From assembly GCA_016716535.1 (NCBI GenBank), contig JADJWD010000005.1, positions 434,001 to 498,000 of the forward strand: a stretch of 64,000 nucleotides of DNA, in the 5' to 3' direction. A model generated the notes under the pieces. The model had not been told where the DNA came from. It saw nothing but the letters and a program-made list of their open reading frames with translations, and made no database searches. The position numbers were made by a program, and so were the translations under genes. This DNA comes from Betaproteobacteria bacterium. GTDB lineage: Bacteria > Pseudomonadota > Gammaproteobacteria > Burkholderiales > Burkholderiaceae_C. Positions 44,226 through 52,285 of this stretch are shown in pieces (position 1 is the first letter of the stretch; every line of letters starts with the position of its first letter).

Positions 44226-44243
44226 TCGTTGTCAATGAAACGA
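44226..44243. promoter_or_regulatory. Putative MarR operator, copy 2
   Basis: TCGTTGTCAATGAAACGA ends 22 bp before the aldehyde dehydrogenase ATG. Outer TCGTT/AACGA arms are a perfect inverted repeat. It shares its first 16 bases with copy 3 at 52218. Confidence 0.65.
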
Positions 44244-44265
44244 TCTGGCGCGTGGGCGCGCCACG

Positions 44266-45732
44266 ATGAGCGTGACAAACGTGAACGTGACGAACGCGAT
44301 CCACACCGTCCCGGGACTGCGCATCGGCGCGCGCTGGGTGGCCGAGACGGCCGCCGGCTCGGTGCCCGTGCACGACCCGGCCAGCGGTGCCGTGATCGGC
44401 GCGATGCCGGTGGCCGGCCCGGCCGAGGTCGATGCCGCCGCCGCCGCGGCCGCTGCGGCGTTCGCCGGCTGGAAGCGGCGCACGCCGCTGGAGCGCTTTC
44501 AGGTCATCACCGCCGCCACCGCGCTGCTGCGCCAGCGCGCCGCGGCGATCGCCGCCGTGCTGACGCGCGAGCAGGGCAAGCCGCTGGCCGAGGCCGAACG
44601 CGAGTTGCGCCTGGCCGCCGACATCATCGACTTCCTCGCCGAGGAGGCCAAGCGCCTGGCCGCGCGCGGCGTGCCGCCGCGCACCGCCGGCGTCGCCAGC
44701 CAGACCGTGCTGCGCGTGCCCGTGGGCCCGGTGGCCGCGTTCACGCCGTGGAACTTCCCGGCCAACCTGCCGGCGCGCAAGATCGGTGCCGCGCTCGCCG
44801 CCGGCTGCAGCGTCGTCATCCGGCCCGACGAGCGCACGCCGTTCACCTGCGTGGAGATCGTGCGCGCCTTCGTCGACGCCGGGCTGCCCGACGGCGTGCT
44901 GAACCTGGTCGCCGGTCCGCCGGCGCCGATCTCGGCCGCGCTGGTCGCCGACGACCGCATTGCCAAGCTGTCGTTCACCGGCTCGGTGGCCGTCGGGCGC
45001 GCGCTCGGCGAGCTGGCGGCGCGGCACGGCAAGCGCTACACGGCCGAGCTCGGCGGGCACGCGCCGGCGATCGTCTGCGCCGATGCCGACGCCGCGGCCG
45101 TCGCCGCGCTGGCGGTGGCGGCGAAGTACCGCAACGCCGGCCAGGTGTGCGCCTCGCCGATCCGCTTTCTCGTGCAGCGCCGGCGCTACGCCGAATTCGC
45201 GGCGGCATTCACGGCCGGTGCGCGGGCGTTGCGCGTCGGCCCCGGCGCCGAGCCCGGCACGCAGATGGGGCCGCTCGTCGACGCCGCGCGCGTGCAGCAG
45301 ATGCGCTCCTTCATCGACGATGCGCTGGCGCACGGCGGGCGGCTCGTGTGCGGCGGCGAGCGGCTGGCGCGCCCCGGCGCGTTCTTCGCGCCGACGGTGC
45401 TGGAAGCCGTGCCGGCGGCGGCGCGCGTGCAGCGCGAAGAGCCGTTCGGCCCGATCGCCGTGCTCGACGCGTTCGACGATCTCGACGAGGCGATCGCGCG
45501 CGCCAACGCGCTGCCGTACGGCCTGGCGGCCTACGCGTTCACCAACGACCTGCGCGCGGCGACGAAACTGGCCGACGCGCTCGACGCTGGCATGGTGGGC
45601 ATCAACCACTTCGGCGTGTCGCAGCCGGAAACGCCGTTCGGCGGCGTCAAGGCCAGCGGCGTGGGGCACGAGAGCGGGCTCGAGGGCCTGCTCGCCTGCA
45701 CCGAAGTGAAGCTCGTGAGCGTCGCTGCCTGA
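44266..45732 (+). CDS. NAD(P)-dependent aldehyde dehydrogenase (semialdehyde type)
   Basis: 488 residues. Oxidises an aldehyde or semialdehyde to the acid. The catalytic Glu is in ELGGHAP (about residue 263) and the catalytic Cys in NAGQVCASP (about residue 297); the Asn is in FTPWNFP, and the cofactor loop in FTGSVAVG. It is most like succinate-semialdehyde and related dehydrogenases. First gene of the plus-strand operon. Likely handles the aldehyde made by the amine dehydrogenase or the aminotransferase. Confidence 0.92.
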   Translation: MSVTNVNVTNAIHTVPGLRIGARWVAETAAGSVPVHDPASGAVIGAMPVAGPAEVDAAAAAAAAAFAGWKRRTPLERFQVITAATALLRQRAAAIAAVLTREQGKPLAEAERELRLAADIIDFLAEEAKRLAARGVPPRTAGVASQTVLRVPVGPVAAFTPWNFPANLPARKIGAALAAGCSVVIRPDERTPFTCVEIVRAFVDAGLPDGVLNLVAGPPAPISAALVADDRIAKLSFTGSVAVGRALGELAARHGKRYTAELGGHAPAIVCADADAAAVAALAVAAKYRNAGQVCASPIRFLVQRRRYAEFAAAFTAGARALRVGPGAEPGTQMGPLVDAARVQQMRSFIDDALAHGGRLVCGGERLARPGAFFAPTVLEAVPAAARVQREEPFGPIAVLDAFDDLDEAIARANALPYGLAAYAFTNDLRAATKLADALDAGMVGINHFGVSQPETPFGGVKASGVGHESGLEGLLACTEVKLVSVAA

Positions 45733-45772
45733 GCGCGGCATGACTGCAGCATGACCACGGCATGAGTGCGGC

Positions 45773-46465
45773 ATGAACGTCGACACCGCCATCGAACCTC
45801 GCCGGCCGCGCGCGCTGCTGCTGGACTTCGGCTCGGTCATCAGCACGTCGCTGTTCGAATGCCACCGCGACACCGAGCGGCAGCTCGGCCTGGCGAGCGG
45901 CGCGCTGCGCTGGCGCGGTCCGATCGAGCCTGAGGCCGACCCGCTGTGGCGATCGATGCTGCGCCAGGAGATCGGCGAACGGGAGTACTGGGCGCTGCGC
46001 GCCGAGGAGCTGGGCGCGGCCATCGGCGAACGCGGCTGGACGGCGGCGACGATGCTCGCGCGCCTGCGCCATACCGAGCCCAACCGCATCGTGCGGCCGC
46101 AGATCGCGCGTCTGGTCGTCGCCGCACGCGCCGGCGGCCTGCGCACCGGCATCCTGTCCAACGAGCTGGAGCTGTTCTACGGCCCCGCGTTCCTGTCCGG
46201 CATGGACGTGCTGCGCTGCTTCGACGCCGTCGTCGACGCCACGCACACCGGCATCCTCAAGCCCGACGCGCGCGCTTACGCCCTCGCGGTGGAGGCGCTC
46301 GGCGTCGACGCGGCCGACGTGCTCTTCGTCGACGACCAGTTCCGCAATGTCGCCGGCGGCTTCGCGGCCGGCATGCAGGTGCAGCACTTCGACCTGCGCG
46401 ACGTGCCCGGCAGCATCGCGGCGGTCGCCGCGCGGCTGGGCATCGCCGCCAAGGAGTGGGCATGA
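45773..46465 (+). CDS. HAD-superfamily hydrolase
   Basis: 230 residues. Motif I appears as LLLDFGSVIS, keeping the nucleophilic Asp, though the second Asp of DxD is replaced by Gly, as in the epoxide hydrolase/dehalogenase-like branch. Motif II is ILSNE, Lys is in GILKPD, and motif III is VLFVDDQ. Substrate unknown. Four ATGA-containing repeats of about 11 bp (45738-45776) give several possible starts; 45773 is the last and gives the best N-terminus. It overlaps the next gene by 4 bp. Confidence 0.85.
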   Translation: MNVDTAIEPRRPRALLLDFGSVISTSLFECHRDTERQLGLASGALRWRGPIEPEADPLWRSMLRQEIGEREYWALRAEELGAAIGERGWTAATMLARLRHTEPNRIVRPQIARLVVAARAGGLRTGILSNELELFYGPAFLSGMDVLRCFDAVVDATHTGILKPDARAYALAVEALGVDAADVLFVDDQFRNVAGGFAAGMQVQHFDLRDVPGSIAAVAARLGIAAKEWA

Positions 46466-47835
46466 CGCGCCGCTATACGCCCGACGAACTGAAGGCCGCG
46501 AACGCGCGCCGCCTGTGGCACCCCATGGCGCACCCGCAGGCGATGCGCGACGCGCCGCCGGACATCATCGTGCGCGGCGAGGGGAGCTGGATCTGGGACG
46601 TCGACGGCCACCGCCTCGTCGACGGCGTCGGCGGGCTGTGGAGCGCCAACCTCGGCTTCGGCCGCCGCGAGGTGCGCGACGCGATCGTCGCCCAGCTCGA
46701 CGAGCTGGCCTTCTACAACATCTTCCGCGGCACGACGCACCCGCGCGCCATCGAGCTGGCCGAGCGGCTGGTGGCGCTGATGGCCAGCGACGGCGTCGCC
46801 GCGGTGTTCTTCTCCAACGGCGGCTCCGACGCCGTCGAAGGCGCGCTGAAGATCGCGCGCCAGTACTGGAAGTGCCGCGGCCAGCACGACCGCACCAAGT
46901 TCATCGCGCTCCGCCAGGGCTACCACGGCGTGCACTTCGGCGGCATGAGCGTCAACGGCAACACCAACTTCCGCCGCGCCTACGAGCCGCTGCTGCCGGG
47001 CTGCTTCCACGTCGACACGCCGTGGCTGTACCGCAACCCGTACAGCGACGATCCGACCGCGCTCGGGCGCATCTGCGCCGAGCTGCTCGAACGCGAGATC
47101 GTCTTCCAGGGCCCGGACACGGTGGCCGCCTTCATCGCCGAGCCGGTGCAAGGCGCCGGCGGCGTCATCGTGCCGCCGCCGAACTATTGGCCGGCGGTGC
47201 GCGAGGTCTGCGACCGGCACGGCGTGCTGCTCATCGCCGACGAGGTCGTCACCGGCTTCGGCCGCGCCGGTGCGATGTTCGGCACGCGCCTGTGGGGAGT
47301 GCAGGCCGACCTGTGGTGCCTGGCCAAGGGCATCTCGTCGGGCTACGTGCCGCTCGGCGCGACGGCGGTGTCGGGCAAGGTCGCCGACGCCATCGCCGCC
47401 GGCGACACGGTGTTCGGCGCCGTCGCGCACGGCTACACCTACAGCGCCCACCCGGTCGCCGCGGCGGCGGCCCTGGCCAGCCTCGACATCCTCGAGCGCG
47501 AGGACGTGCCGGCGCGCGCCGCGCGCGAGGGCGAGCACCTGATGCAGCGGCTGCGCGCCATCGGCGCCGAGTCGCGGCTCGTCGGCGACGTGCGCGGCAT
47601 CGGCCTGATGGCCTGCCTCGAGCTCGTCGCCGACCGGCGCACGAAGGCGCCGCTGCCGCGCGGCGCCAAGGAGGTGGCGGCGGTGGCCCGCGAGGCCTAC
47701 CGGCGCGGCGCGATGGTGCGCACCTCGGGCGCCAACCTCATCCTGTCGCCGGCGTTGACGATCGAGCGCACGCAGATCGACCTGCTGTGCGACGCGCTGG
47801 CCGCGGCGTTCGCCACCGTCGAAGGCGGCCGATAG
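46462..47835 (+). CDS. Class III (omega) aminotransferase
   Basis: 457 residues from ATG 46462, overlapping the HAD stop. PLP-dependent; the Lys is in CLAKGISSGYVPLGA (about residue 289), and the ring-stacking and phosphate-binding motifs NGGSDAVEGALK and ADEVVTGFGR are present. The family moves amino groups from terminal amines or beta-amino acids (beta-alanine, putrescine, GABA) to pyruvate or glyoxylate. With two aldehyde dehydrogenases and a permease it makes a complete amine degradation route; the true substrate is not known. Confidence 0.92.
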   Translation: MTRRYTPDELKAANARRLWHPMAHPQAMRDAPPDIIVRGEGSWIWDVDGHRLVDGVGGLWSANLGFGRREVRDAIVAQLDELAFYNIFRGTTHPRAIELAERLVALMASDGVAAVFFSNGGSDAVEGALKIARQYWKCRGQHDRTKFIALRQGYHGVHFGGMSVNGNTNFRRAYEPLLPGCFHVDTPWLYRNPYSDDPTALGRICAELLEREIVFQGPDTVAAFIAEPVQGAGGVIVPPPNYWPAVREVCDRHGVLLIADEVVTGFGRAGAMFGTRLWGVQADLWCLAKGISSGYVPLGATAVSGKVADAIAAGDTVFGAVAHGYTYSAHPVAAAAALASLDILEREDVPARAAREGEHLMQRLRAIGAESRLVGDVRGIGLMACLELVADRRTKAPLPRGAKEVAAVAREAYRRGAMVRTSGANLILSPALTIERTQIDLLCDALAAAFATVEGGR

Positions 47836-47882
47836 CTGTTGCAGGGCACCGAAGCCACCGAAGGCTGCTGAAGGAGGGTCCG

Positions 47883-49310
47883 ATGACCGGCACCGCCATC
47901 TCCACCCCCGCCGCGTCCGCGGCGCGCCGCGGCCTGGGCTTTCGCGCCCTGTTCGCCGCGGCGATCGGCGTCATCGTCGCGCAGATCGGCATGGTCTCGG
48001 TGCTGCAGGGCCTCGGTATCGCCGGCTGGGGCTTCGTCGTCGCGCTCGGCATCGCCTTCGCGCTGGCGCTGGCCAACGCGCTCGCCTACGCCGAGCTGTC
48101 GCTGATGCTGCCCAGTGCCGGCTCGCTGTCGACCTTCGCAGAAGCGGCGCTGGGCAACTTCCCGGCCATCCTGCTCGTCTTCGCCGGCTACATCACGCCG
48201 GCGATCTTCGGCCTGCCGGCCGAGCTGATCCTCGTCGACCAGATCGTCGCGCAGGCGCTGCCGGTGGCGCTGCCGCCCTTTGCGTGGGCGGTGGCGCTGG
48301 TCGTCGTCTTCGCGGCGCTCAACGTGCTGGGCACCGATGTCTTCGCGCGTGTGCAGACGGCGCTCGGCTTCACGGTGCTCGCCTTCCTGCTCGTCACCGG
48401 CGCCGCGGCACTGCTGGGCGGCGGTGTCACCGCAGGCGCCGGCGGCGTCGCGCCGGCCGCGGCGGCGCCGGAGGTGGCGATGGCGACGCTGTCGCGCGAC
48501 ACGGTGGTGCTCGGCATCGTCGCGCTCGCGTTCTGGATCTTCATGGGCATCGAGTTCGTGACGCCGCTGGTCACCGAGGCGGCCGACGCGCGGCGCGACC
48601 TGCCGCGCGCGATGGTGCTCGGGCTCGTCGCGATCGTCGTCGCCGAACTGCTGTTCGCGCTCGGCGCCGCGCGCTACCTGACGCGCGAGCAGCTCGCGAC
48701 GAGCGCCACGCCGCACCTGGACGCCGTCGTCGCGGTGTTCGGCCCGCATGCGAAGTCGTGGTTCGCCGCGCTCGCGCTGGTCGCCTCGGCAAGCCTCGTC
48801 AACACGGTGCTCGCCGCGGTGCCGCGCATGTTGTGGGGCATGGCGATGAACGGCCAGGTGTTCCCGGTGTTCAAGCGCCTGCATCCGCGCCACGGCACGC
48901 CGGTGGCGGCGATCGTCTTCGTCGCGGCGCTGCCGCTGGCGGGGCTCGCCTGGTCGGGCGGCAGCGTCGAGTCGATCCTGCCGCTGATGATCGCCGCGTC
49001 GATGGCGTGGCTCTTCGCCTACATGCTGGCGCAGGTGTCGCTGCTCGTGCTGCGCCGGCGCCACCCCGAGTGGCCGCGGCCGTTCCGCGTGCCGGGCGCG
49101 CCGTTCGTGCCGCTGGCGGCGATCGCCGGCATGGCGGTGGTCGTCGCCAACGGCTCGCCGGCGCCGGAGCTGACGCCGCAGATCGTGCGCTACACCGGCA
49201 TCGTGCTCGGCGTCTTCGCGCTCGTCGGGGCGCTGTGGGTCAAGCTGGCGATGAAACGCGGGCTCTTCGAGCCGGTCGAGCCCGAGCTGGCGTCGTTGCG
49301 GCGGGACTGA
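47883..49310 (+). CDS. APC-family amino acid/amine permease
   Basis: 475 residues, about 12 membrane helices, with a GGAGGG ribosome site before ATG 47883. The first helix carries the conserved AAIGVIVAQIGMVSVLQGLG segment of amino acid-polyamine-organocation transporters. Likely imports the amine or amino acid catabolised by its operon partners. It follows the aminotransferase by 47 bp. Confidence 0.9.
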   Translation: MTGTAISTPAASAARRGLGFRALFAAAIGVIVAQIGMVSVLQGLGIAGWGFVVALGIAFALALANALAYAELSLMLPSAGSLSTFAEAALGNFPAILLVFAGYITPAIFGLPAELILVDQIVAQALPVALPPFAWAVALVVVFAALNVLGTDVFARVQTALGFTVLAFLLVTGAAALLGGGVTAGAGGVAPAAAAPEVAMATLSRDTVVLGIVALAFWIFMGIEFVTPLVTEAADARRDLPRAMVLGLVAIVVAELLFALGAARYLTREQLATSATPHLDAVVAVFGPHAKSWFAALALVASASLVNTVLAAVPRMLWGMAMNGQVFPVFKRLHPRHGTPVAAIVFVAALPLAGLAWSGGSVESILPLMIAASMAWLFAYMLAQVSLLVLRRRHPEWPRPFRVPGAPFVPLAAIAGMAVVVANGSPAPELTPQIVRYTGIVLGVFALVGALWVKLAMKRGLFEPVEPELASLRRD

Positions 49311-49317
49311 GTACGGG

Positions 49318-49361
49318 CCGGACACCGACCGGACACCGACCGAACACCGACCGAACACGGA
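49318..49361 (+). repeat. Four 11-bp tandem repeats
   Basis: CCGGACACCGA occurs twice, then CCGAACACCGA and CCGAACACGGA, between the permease stop and the ribosome site of the next gene. A slippage-prone spacer of unknown function that sets the distance between two genes in the operon. Confidence 0.75.
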
Positions 49362-49370
49362 CCGAGAGCG

Positions 49371-50690
49371 ATGGCCGCCGAGCGCCCCACGATCCTCGTC
49401 GTCGGCACGTGCGACACGAAGGCCGACGAGCTGCGCTTCCTCGCCCGCTGCATCGAGGCGCAGGGCGCGAGCGCACGCATCATGGACGTCGGCATCCTCG
49501 GCACGCCGCCCTTCGCGCCGGCGATCGGCCATGCCGAAGTGGCAGCCGCGGCCGGCACGACGCCGGCGGCGCTGGCCGCGCTCGGCGACGAGAACGCGGC
49601 GATGGCGGCGATGGCGCGCGGCGCCGCCGCGCTGGCGCTGGCAGAGCACGCGCGCGGTGCCGTCGATGGCCTGCTCGCGCTGGGCGGCACGATGGGCACC
49701 GACCTCGCGCTCGATGTCGCCGCAGCGCTGCCGCTCGGGATGCCGAAGTTCGTCGTCACGACGGTGGCGTACTCGCACCTGATTCCGCCCGAGCGGCTGG
49801 CGCCCGACGTGATGATGATCCTGTGGGCCGGCGGACTCTATGGCCTGAACGGCGTGTGCCGCGCCAGCCTGGCGCAGGCCGCCGGCGCGGTGGTCGGCGC
49901 CTGCCGCAGCGCCGTGGCGCCGGCGGCCGCGCGGCCGTGCGTGGCCGTCAGTTCGCTGGGCCGCTCGTGCCTGTCGTACATGGTGCGGCTGGTGCCGGCG
50001 CTCGAAGCGCGCGGCTGCGAGCCGGTGGTGTTCCACTGCACCGGCATGGGCGGCCGCGCTCTCGAGGCGCTCGTCGCGCAGGGCCGCTTCGTCGCCGTGT
50101 TCGACCTGTGCCTGCAGGAGCTGGCCAACGAGCTGAACGGCTCGGTCGTGCACGCCGGGCCGGGCCGGCTCACCGCCGCCGGCGCCGCCGGCGTGCCACA
50201 GATCGTCGCGCCCGGCGCCAGCGACATGATCGACGTGCAGGCCTGGGCGCCGCTGCCCGCACGCTTTGCCGAGCGGCCCCGCCACGCGCACAACCGCCTC
50301 ATCGCCTCGGTGGCCGCGTCCGTCGACGAGAAATGCGCGCTCGCCGCCGAGGCCTGCCGCCGCCTCGCACGCGCGCAAGGGCCCACTGCGCTGCTGCTGC
50401 CGCAGCGCGGGCTGCACGCGTGGGACCGCGCCGGGCAGCCGATGCACGACCCCGCCGCGCACGCCGCGTTCATGAGCGCGTTCGCCGCGCACGCGCCGCC
50501 GAACGCCGAGCTGCACGCGCTCGACCTGCACGTCAACGACGACGCCTTCGTCGACGCGGCGCTTGCGATCTTCGACCGCTGGGTGGCCGAGGGCCGCGTG
50601 CCGCGCGGCGCGTCTTCCGCCGCATCTGCTGCATCTGCTGCATCCGCTGCATCCACGGCCTTCACCGCCAACGAGGAGAACCGCCCATGA
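49371..50690 (+). CDS. Tm-1-like ATP-binding domain protein (UPF0261)
   Basis: 439 residues. The N-terminal nucleotide-binding part begins TILVVGTCDTKADELRFL, with LLALGGTMGTDLAL. The C-terminal TIM-barrel-like part includes VFHCTGMGGRALE, ELANELNGSVVHAGPGRL and the region VDEKCALAAEACR. The family is of unclear enzymology (plant Tm-1 resistance protein relative) and is often found in catabolic operons. A Ser-Ala-Ala repeat tail encoded by a 9-bp tandem repeat lies at the C-terminus. Confidence 0.88.
   Translation: MAAERPTILVVGTCDTKADELRFLARCIEAQGASARIMDVGILGTPPFAPAIGHAEVAAAAGTTPAALAALGDENAAMAAMARGAAALALAEHARGAVDGLLALGGTMGTDLALDVAAALPLGMPKFVVTTVAYSHLIPPERLAPDVMMILWAGGLYGLNGVCRASLAQAAGAVVGACRSAVAPAAARPCVAVSSLGRSCLSYMVRLVPALEARGCEPVVFHCTGMGGRALEALVAQGRFVAVFDLCLQELANELNGSVVHAGPGRLTAAGAAGVPQIVAPGASDMIDVQAWAPLPARFAERPRHAHNRLIASVAASVDEKCALAAEACRRLARAQGPTALLLPQRGLHAWDRAGQPMHDPAAHAAFMSAFAAHAPPNAELHALDLHVNDDAFVDAALAIFDRWVAEGRVPRGASSAASAASAASAASTAFTANEENRP
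50622..50654 (+). repeat. 9-bp coding tandem repeat
   Basis: GCATCTGCT occurs twice, then GCATCCGCT and a partial GCATCC, encoding (Ala-Ser-Ala)n at the C-terminus of the Tm-1-like protein. The copy number is probably variable among strains. Confidence 0.75.
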
Positions 50691-52117
50691 AGACCTACGC
50701 CAACACCGTCAATGGCCGCCCGGTCACGTCCGAGCGCACGTTCGAGTCGCGCAACCCCGCCACCGGCGAGGTGCTGGGGCTCGTGCCGATCAGCACCGCC
50801 GCGCAGGTGGCGCAGGCCGTCGCCGTGGCGAAGGCGGCGCAGCCGGCGTGGGCCGCACGCCCCGACGCCGAGCGCAAGGCGCTGCTGATGCAGGTGGCCG
50901 AGGTCATCAAGGCCAACGCCGACCCGCTGGCGCAGTGGGTCACGCGCGAGCAGGGCAAGCCGCTGGGCGGCGTCGGCCCCGACCAGGTGCCGGGCTCGCG
51001 CTTCGAGCTGTGGGGCTGCGAGGTCTGGACGCAGGTGCCGGCCAGCCTCGAGCTGCCGGTGGACCTGGCGTTCGAGGACGCGACGCGGCGCGATGAAGTG
51101 CACCGCAAGCCCTACGGCGTCATCGCGGCGATCGCGCCGTGGAACTGGCCGCTCCTGATCGCGATCTGGCAGATCGTGCCTTCTCTGCGCGCCGGCAACA
51201 CGGTGGTCATCAAGCCTTCGGAATACACGAGCATCGGCACGCTCGAGATGGTGCGCCTGATCGCCGAGGTGCTGCCGCCGGGCGTGCTGAACACCGTCAG
51301 CGGCGACGGCACGGTGGGCGCGGCGCTGGTCGACGATCCGCGTGTCGACAAGATCATGTTCACCGGCTCGGGCGCCACCGGCGCGAAGATCGCCGCGACC
51401 GCCGCGAAGCACCTGACGCCCACGACGATGGAGCTCGGCGGCAACGACGCCGCGATCGTGCTGCCCGACGCCGACCCGAAGGCGATCGCGATGGGCCTGT
51501 TCTGGGGCGCGTTCATCAACATGGGCCAGACCTGCGCCTGCGCCAAGCGCCTGTACGTGCCCGACAGCCTGCACGACGCCGTCGTCGCCGAGCTGAAGGC
51601 GCTGTGCGAGGCCATGCCGATGGGCGACGGCATGGCCCCCGGCACCGTGATGGGGCCGATGCAGAACCGCATGCAGTTCGACAAGGTGTCGCGCCTGGTC
51701 GAGCGCGCCCGCGCCGACGGCGCCATCGTCGTCTGCGGAGGCAAGCCACCTGCCGGCCCAGGGCACTTCTTCCCGCTGACGCTGGTGACGAACATCGACG
51801 ACGGCGCGCCGCTCGTCGACGAGGAGCAGTTCGGCCCGGTGCTGCCGGTGATCCGCTACCGCGATGTCGACGACGCGGTAGCGCGCGCCAACCGGCTCGA
51901 CGTGGGCCTGGGTGCCTCGGTGTGGTCGCCCGACATCGACGCGGCGCGCGCCGTGGCGTCGCGGCTGCAGGCGGGCACGGTGTGGATCAACCAGCACGGG
52001 ATGATCCATCCGATGGTGCCGTTCGGCGGCGTCAAGGGCTCCGGCTGGGGCGTCGAGTTCGGCGTCGACGGGCTCAAGGCGGTGACGCAGCCGCAGGTGA
52101 TCAGCATCAAGCGCTGA
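50687..52117 (+). CDS. Second aldehyde dehydrogenase
   Basis: 476 residues from ATG 50687, overlapping the Tm-1-like stop. Catalytic Glu in TMELGGND (about residue 247), catalytic Cys in MGQTCACAKR (about residue 281), Asn in IAPWNWP. It differs clearly from the dehydrogenase at 44.3 kb; the two probably act on different chain lengths or steps. Last gene of the operon, followed by a strong hairpin. Confidence 0.92.
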   Translation: MKTYANTVNGRPVTSERTFESRNPATGEVLGLVPISTAAQVAQAVAVAKAAQPAWAARPDAERKALLMQVAEVIKANADPLAQWVTREQGKPLGGVGPDQVPGSRFELWGCEVWTQVPASLELPVDLAFEDATRRDEVHRKPYGVIAAIAPWNWPLLIAIWQIVPSLRAGNTVVIKPSEYTSIGTLEMVRLIAEVLPPGVLNTVSGDGTVGAALVDDPRVDKIMFTGSGATGAKIAATAAKHLTPTTMELGGNDAAIVLPDADPKAIAMGLFWGAFINMGQTCACAKRLYVPDSLHDAVVAELKALCEAMPMGDGMAPGTVMGPMQNRMQFDKVSRLVERARADGAIVVCGGKPPAGPGHFFPLTLVTNIDDGAPLVDEEQFGPVLPVIRYRDVDDAVARANRLDVGLGASVWSPDIDAARAVASRLQAGTVWINQHGMIHPMVPFGGVKGSGWGVEFGVDGLKAVTQPQVISIKR

Positions 52118-52128
52118 CCGGCGCCGCC

Positions 52129-52153
52129 CGCGCCGGCCGCAACGGCCGGCGCG
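52129..52153 (+). terminator. Strong GC hairpin at end of the amine operon
   Basis: Perfect 11-bp arms CGCGCCGGCCG and CGGCCGGCGCG around a CAA loop, 11 bp after the aldehyde dehydrogenase stop. No T-run follows; probable terminator or transcript end. Confidence 0.55.
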
Positions 52154-52217
52154 CCGGCGCCGCGCCGCCGTGCGGCGAGGCGCCCCGGCCCCTCAGGGTC
52201 TGTGCGGATCCGCAATT

Positions 52218-52235
52218 TCGTTGTCAATGAAACAA
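52218..52235. promoter_or_regulatory. Putative MarR operator, copy 3
   Basis: TCGTTGTCAATGAAACAA, identical to copy 2 (44226) over its first 16 bases. It lies 50 bp upstream of the DUF1329 start and places the DUF1329-DUF1302-RND-YCF48 operon in the same putative regulon. Confidence 0.65.
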
Positions 52236-52242
52236 TGGCCGT

Positions 52243-52276
52243 GTTCCCGACGTTCCCGACGTTCCTTGCGTTCCGG
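52243..52276 (+). repeat. 9-bp tandem repeat in DUF1329 leader
   Basis: GTTCCCGAC occurs twice, then GTTCCTTGC and GTTCCGG, between the operator and the GGAGG ribosome site. Its last unit overlaps the ribosome site, so copy number would change leader length. Confidence 0.6.
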
Positions 52277-52285
52277 AGGCATCCG

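Noticed and set aside
45738..45776. Series of ATGA motifs before the HAD gene as a small leader peptide gene
   Set aside because: The first ATGs lead to very short frames without ribosome sites; better seen as a small imperfect repeat.
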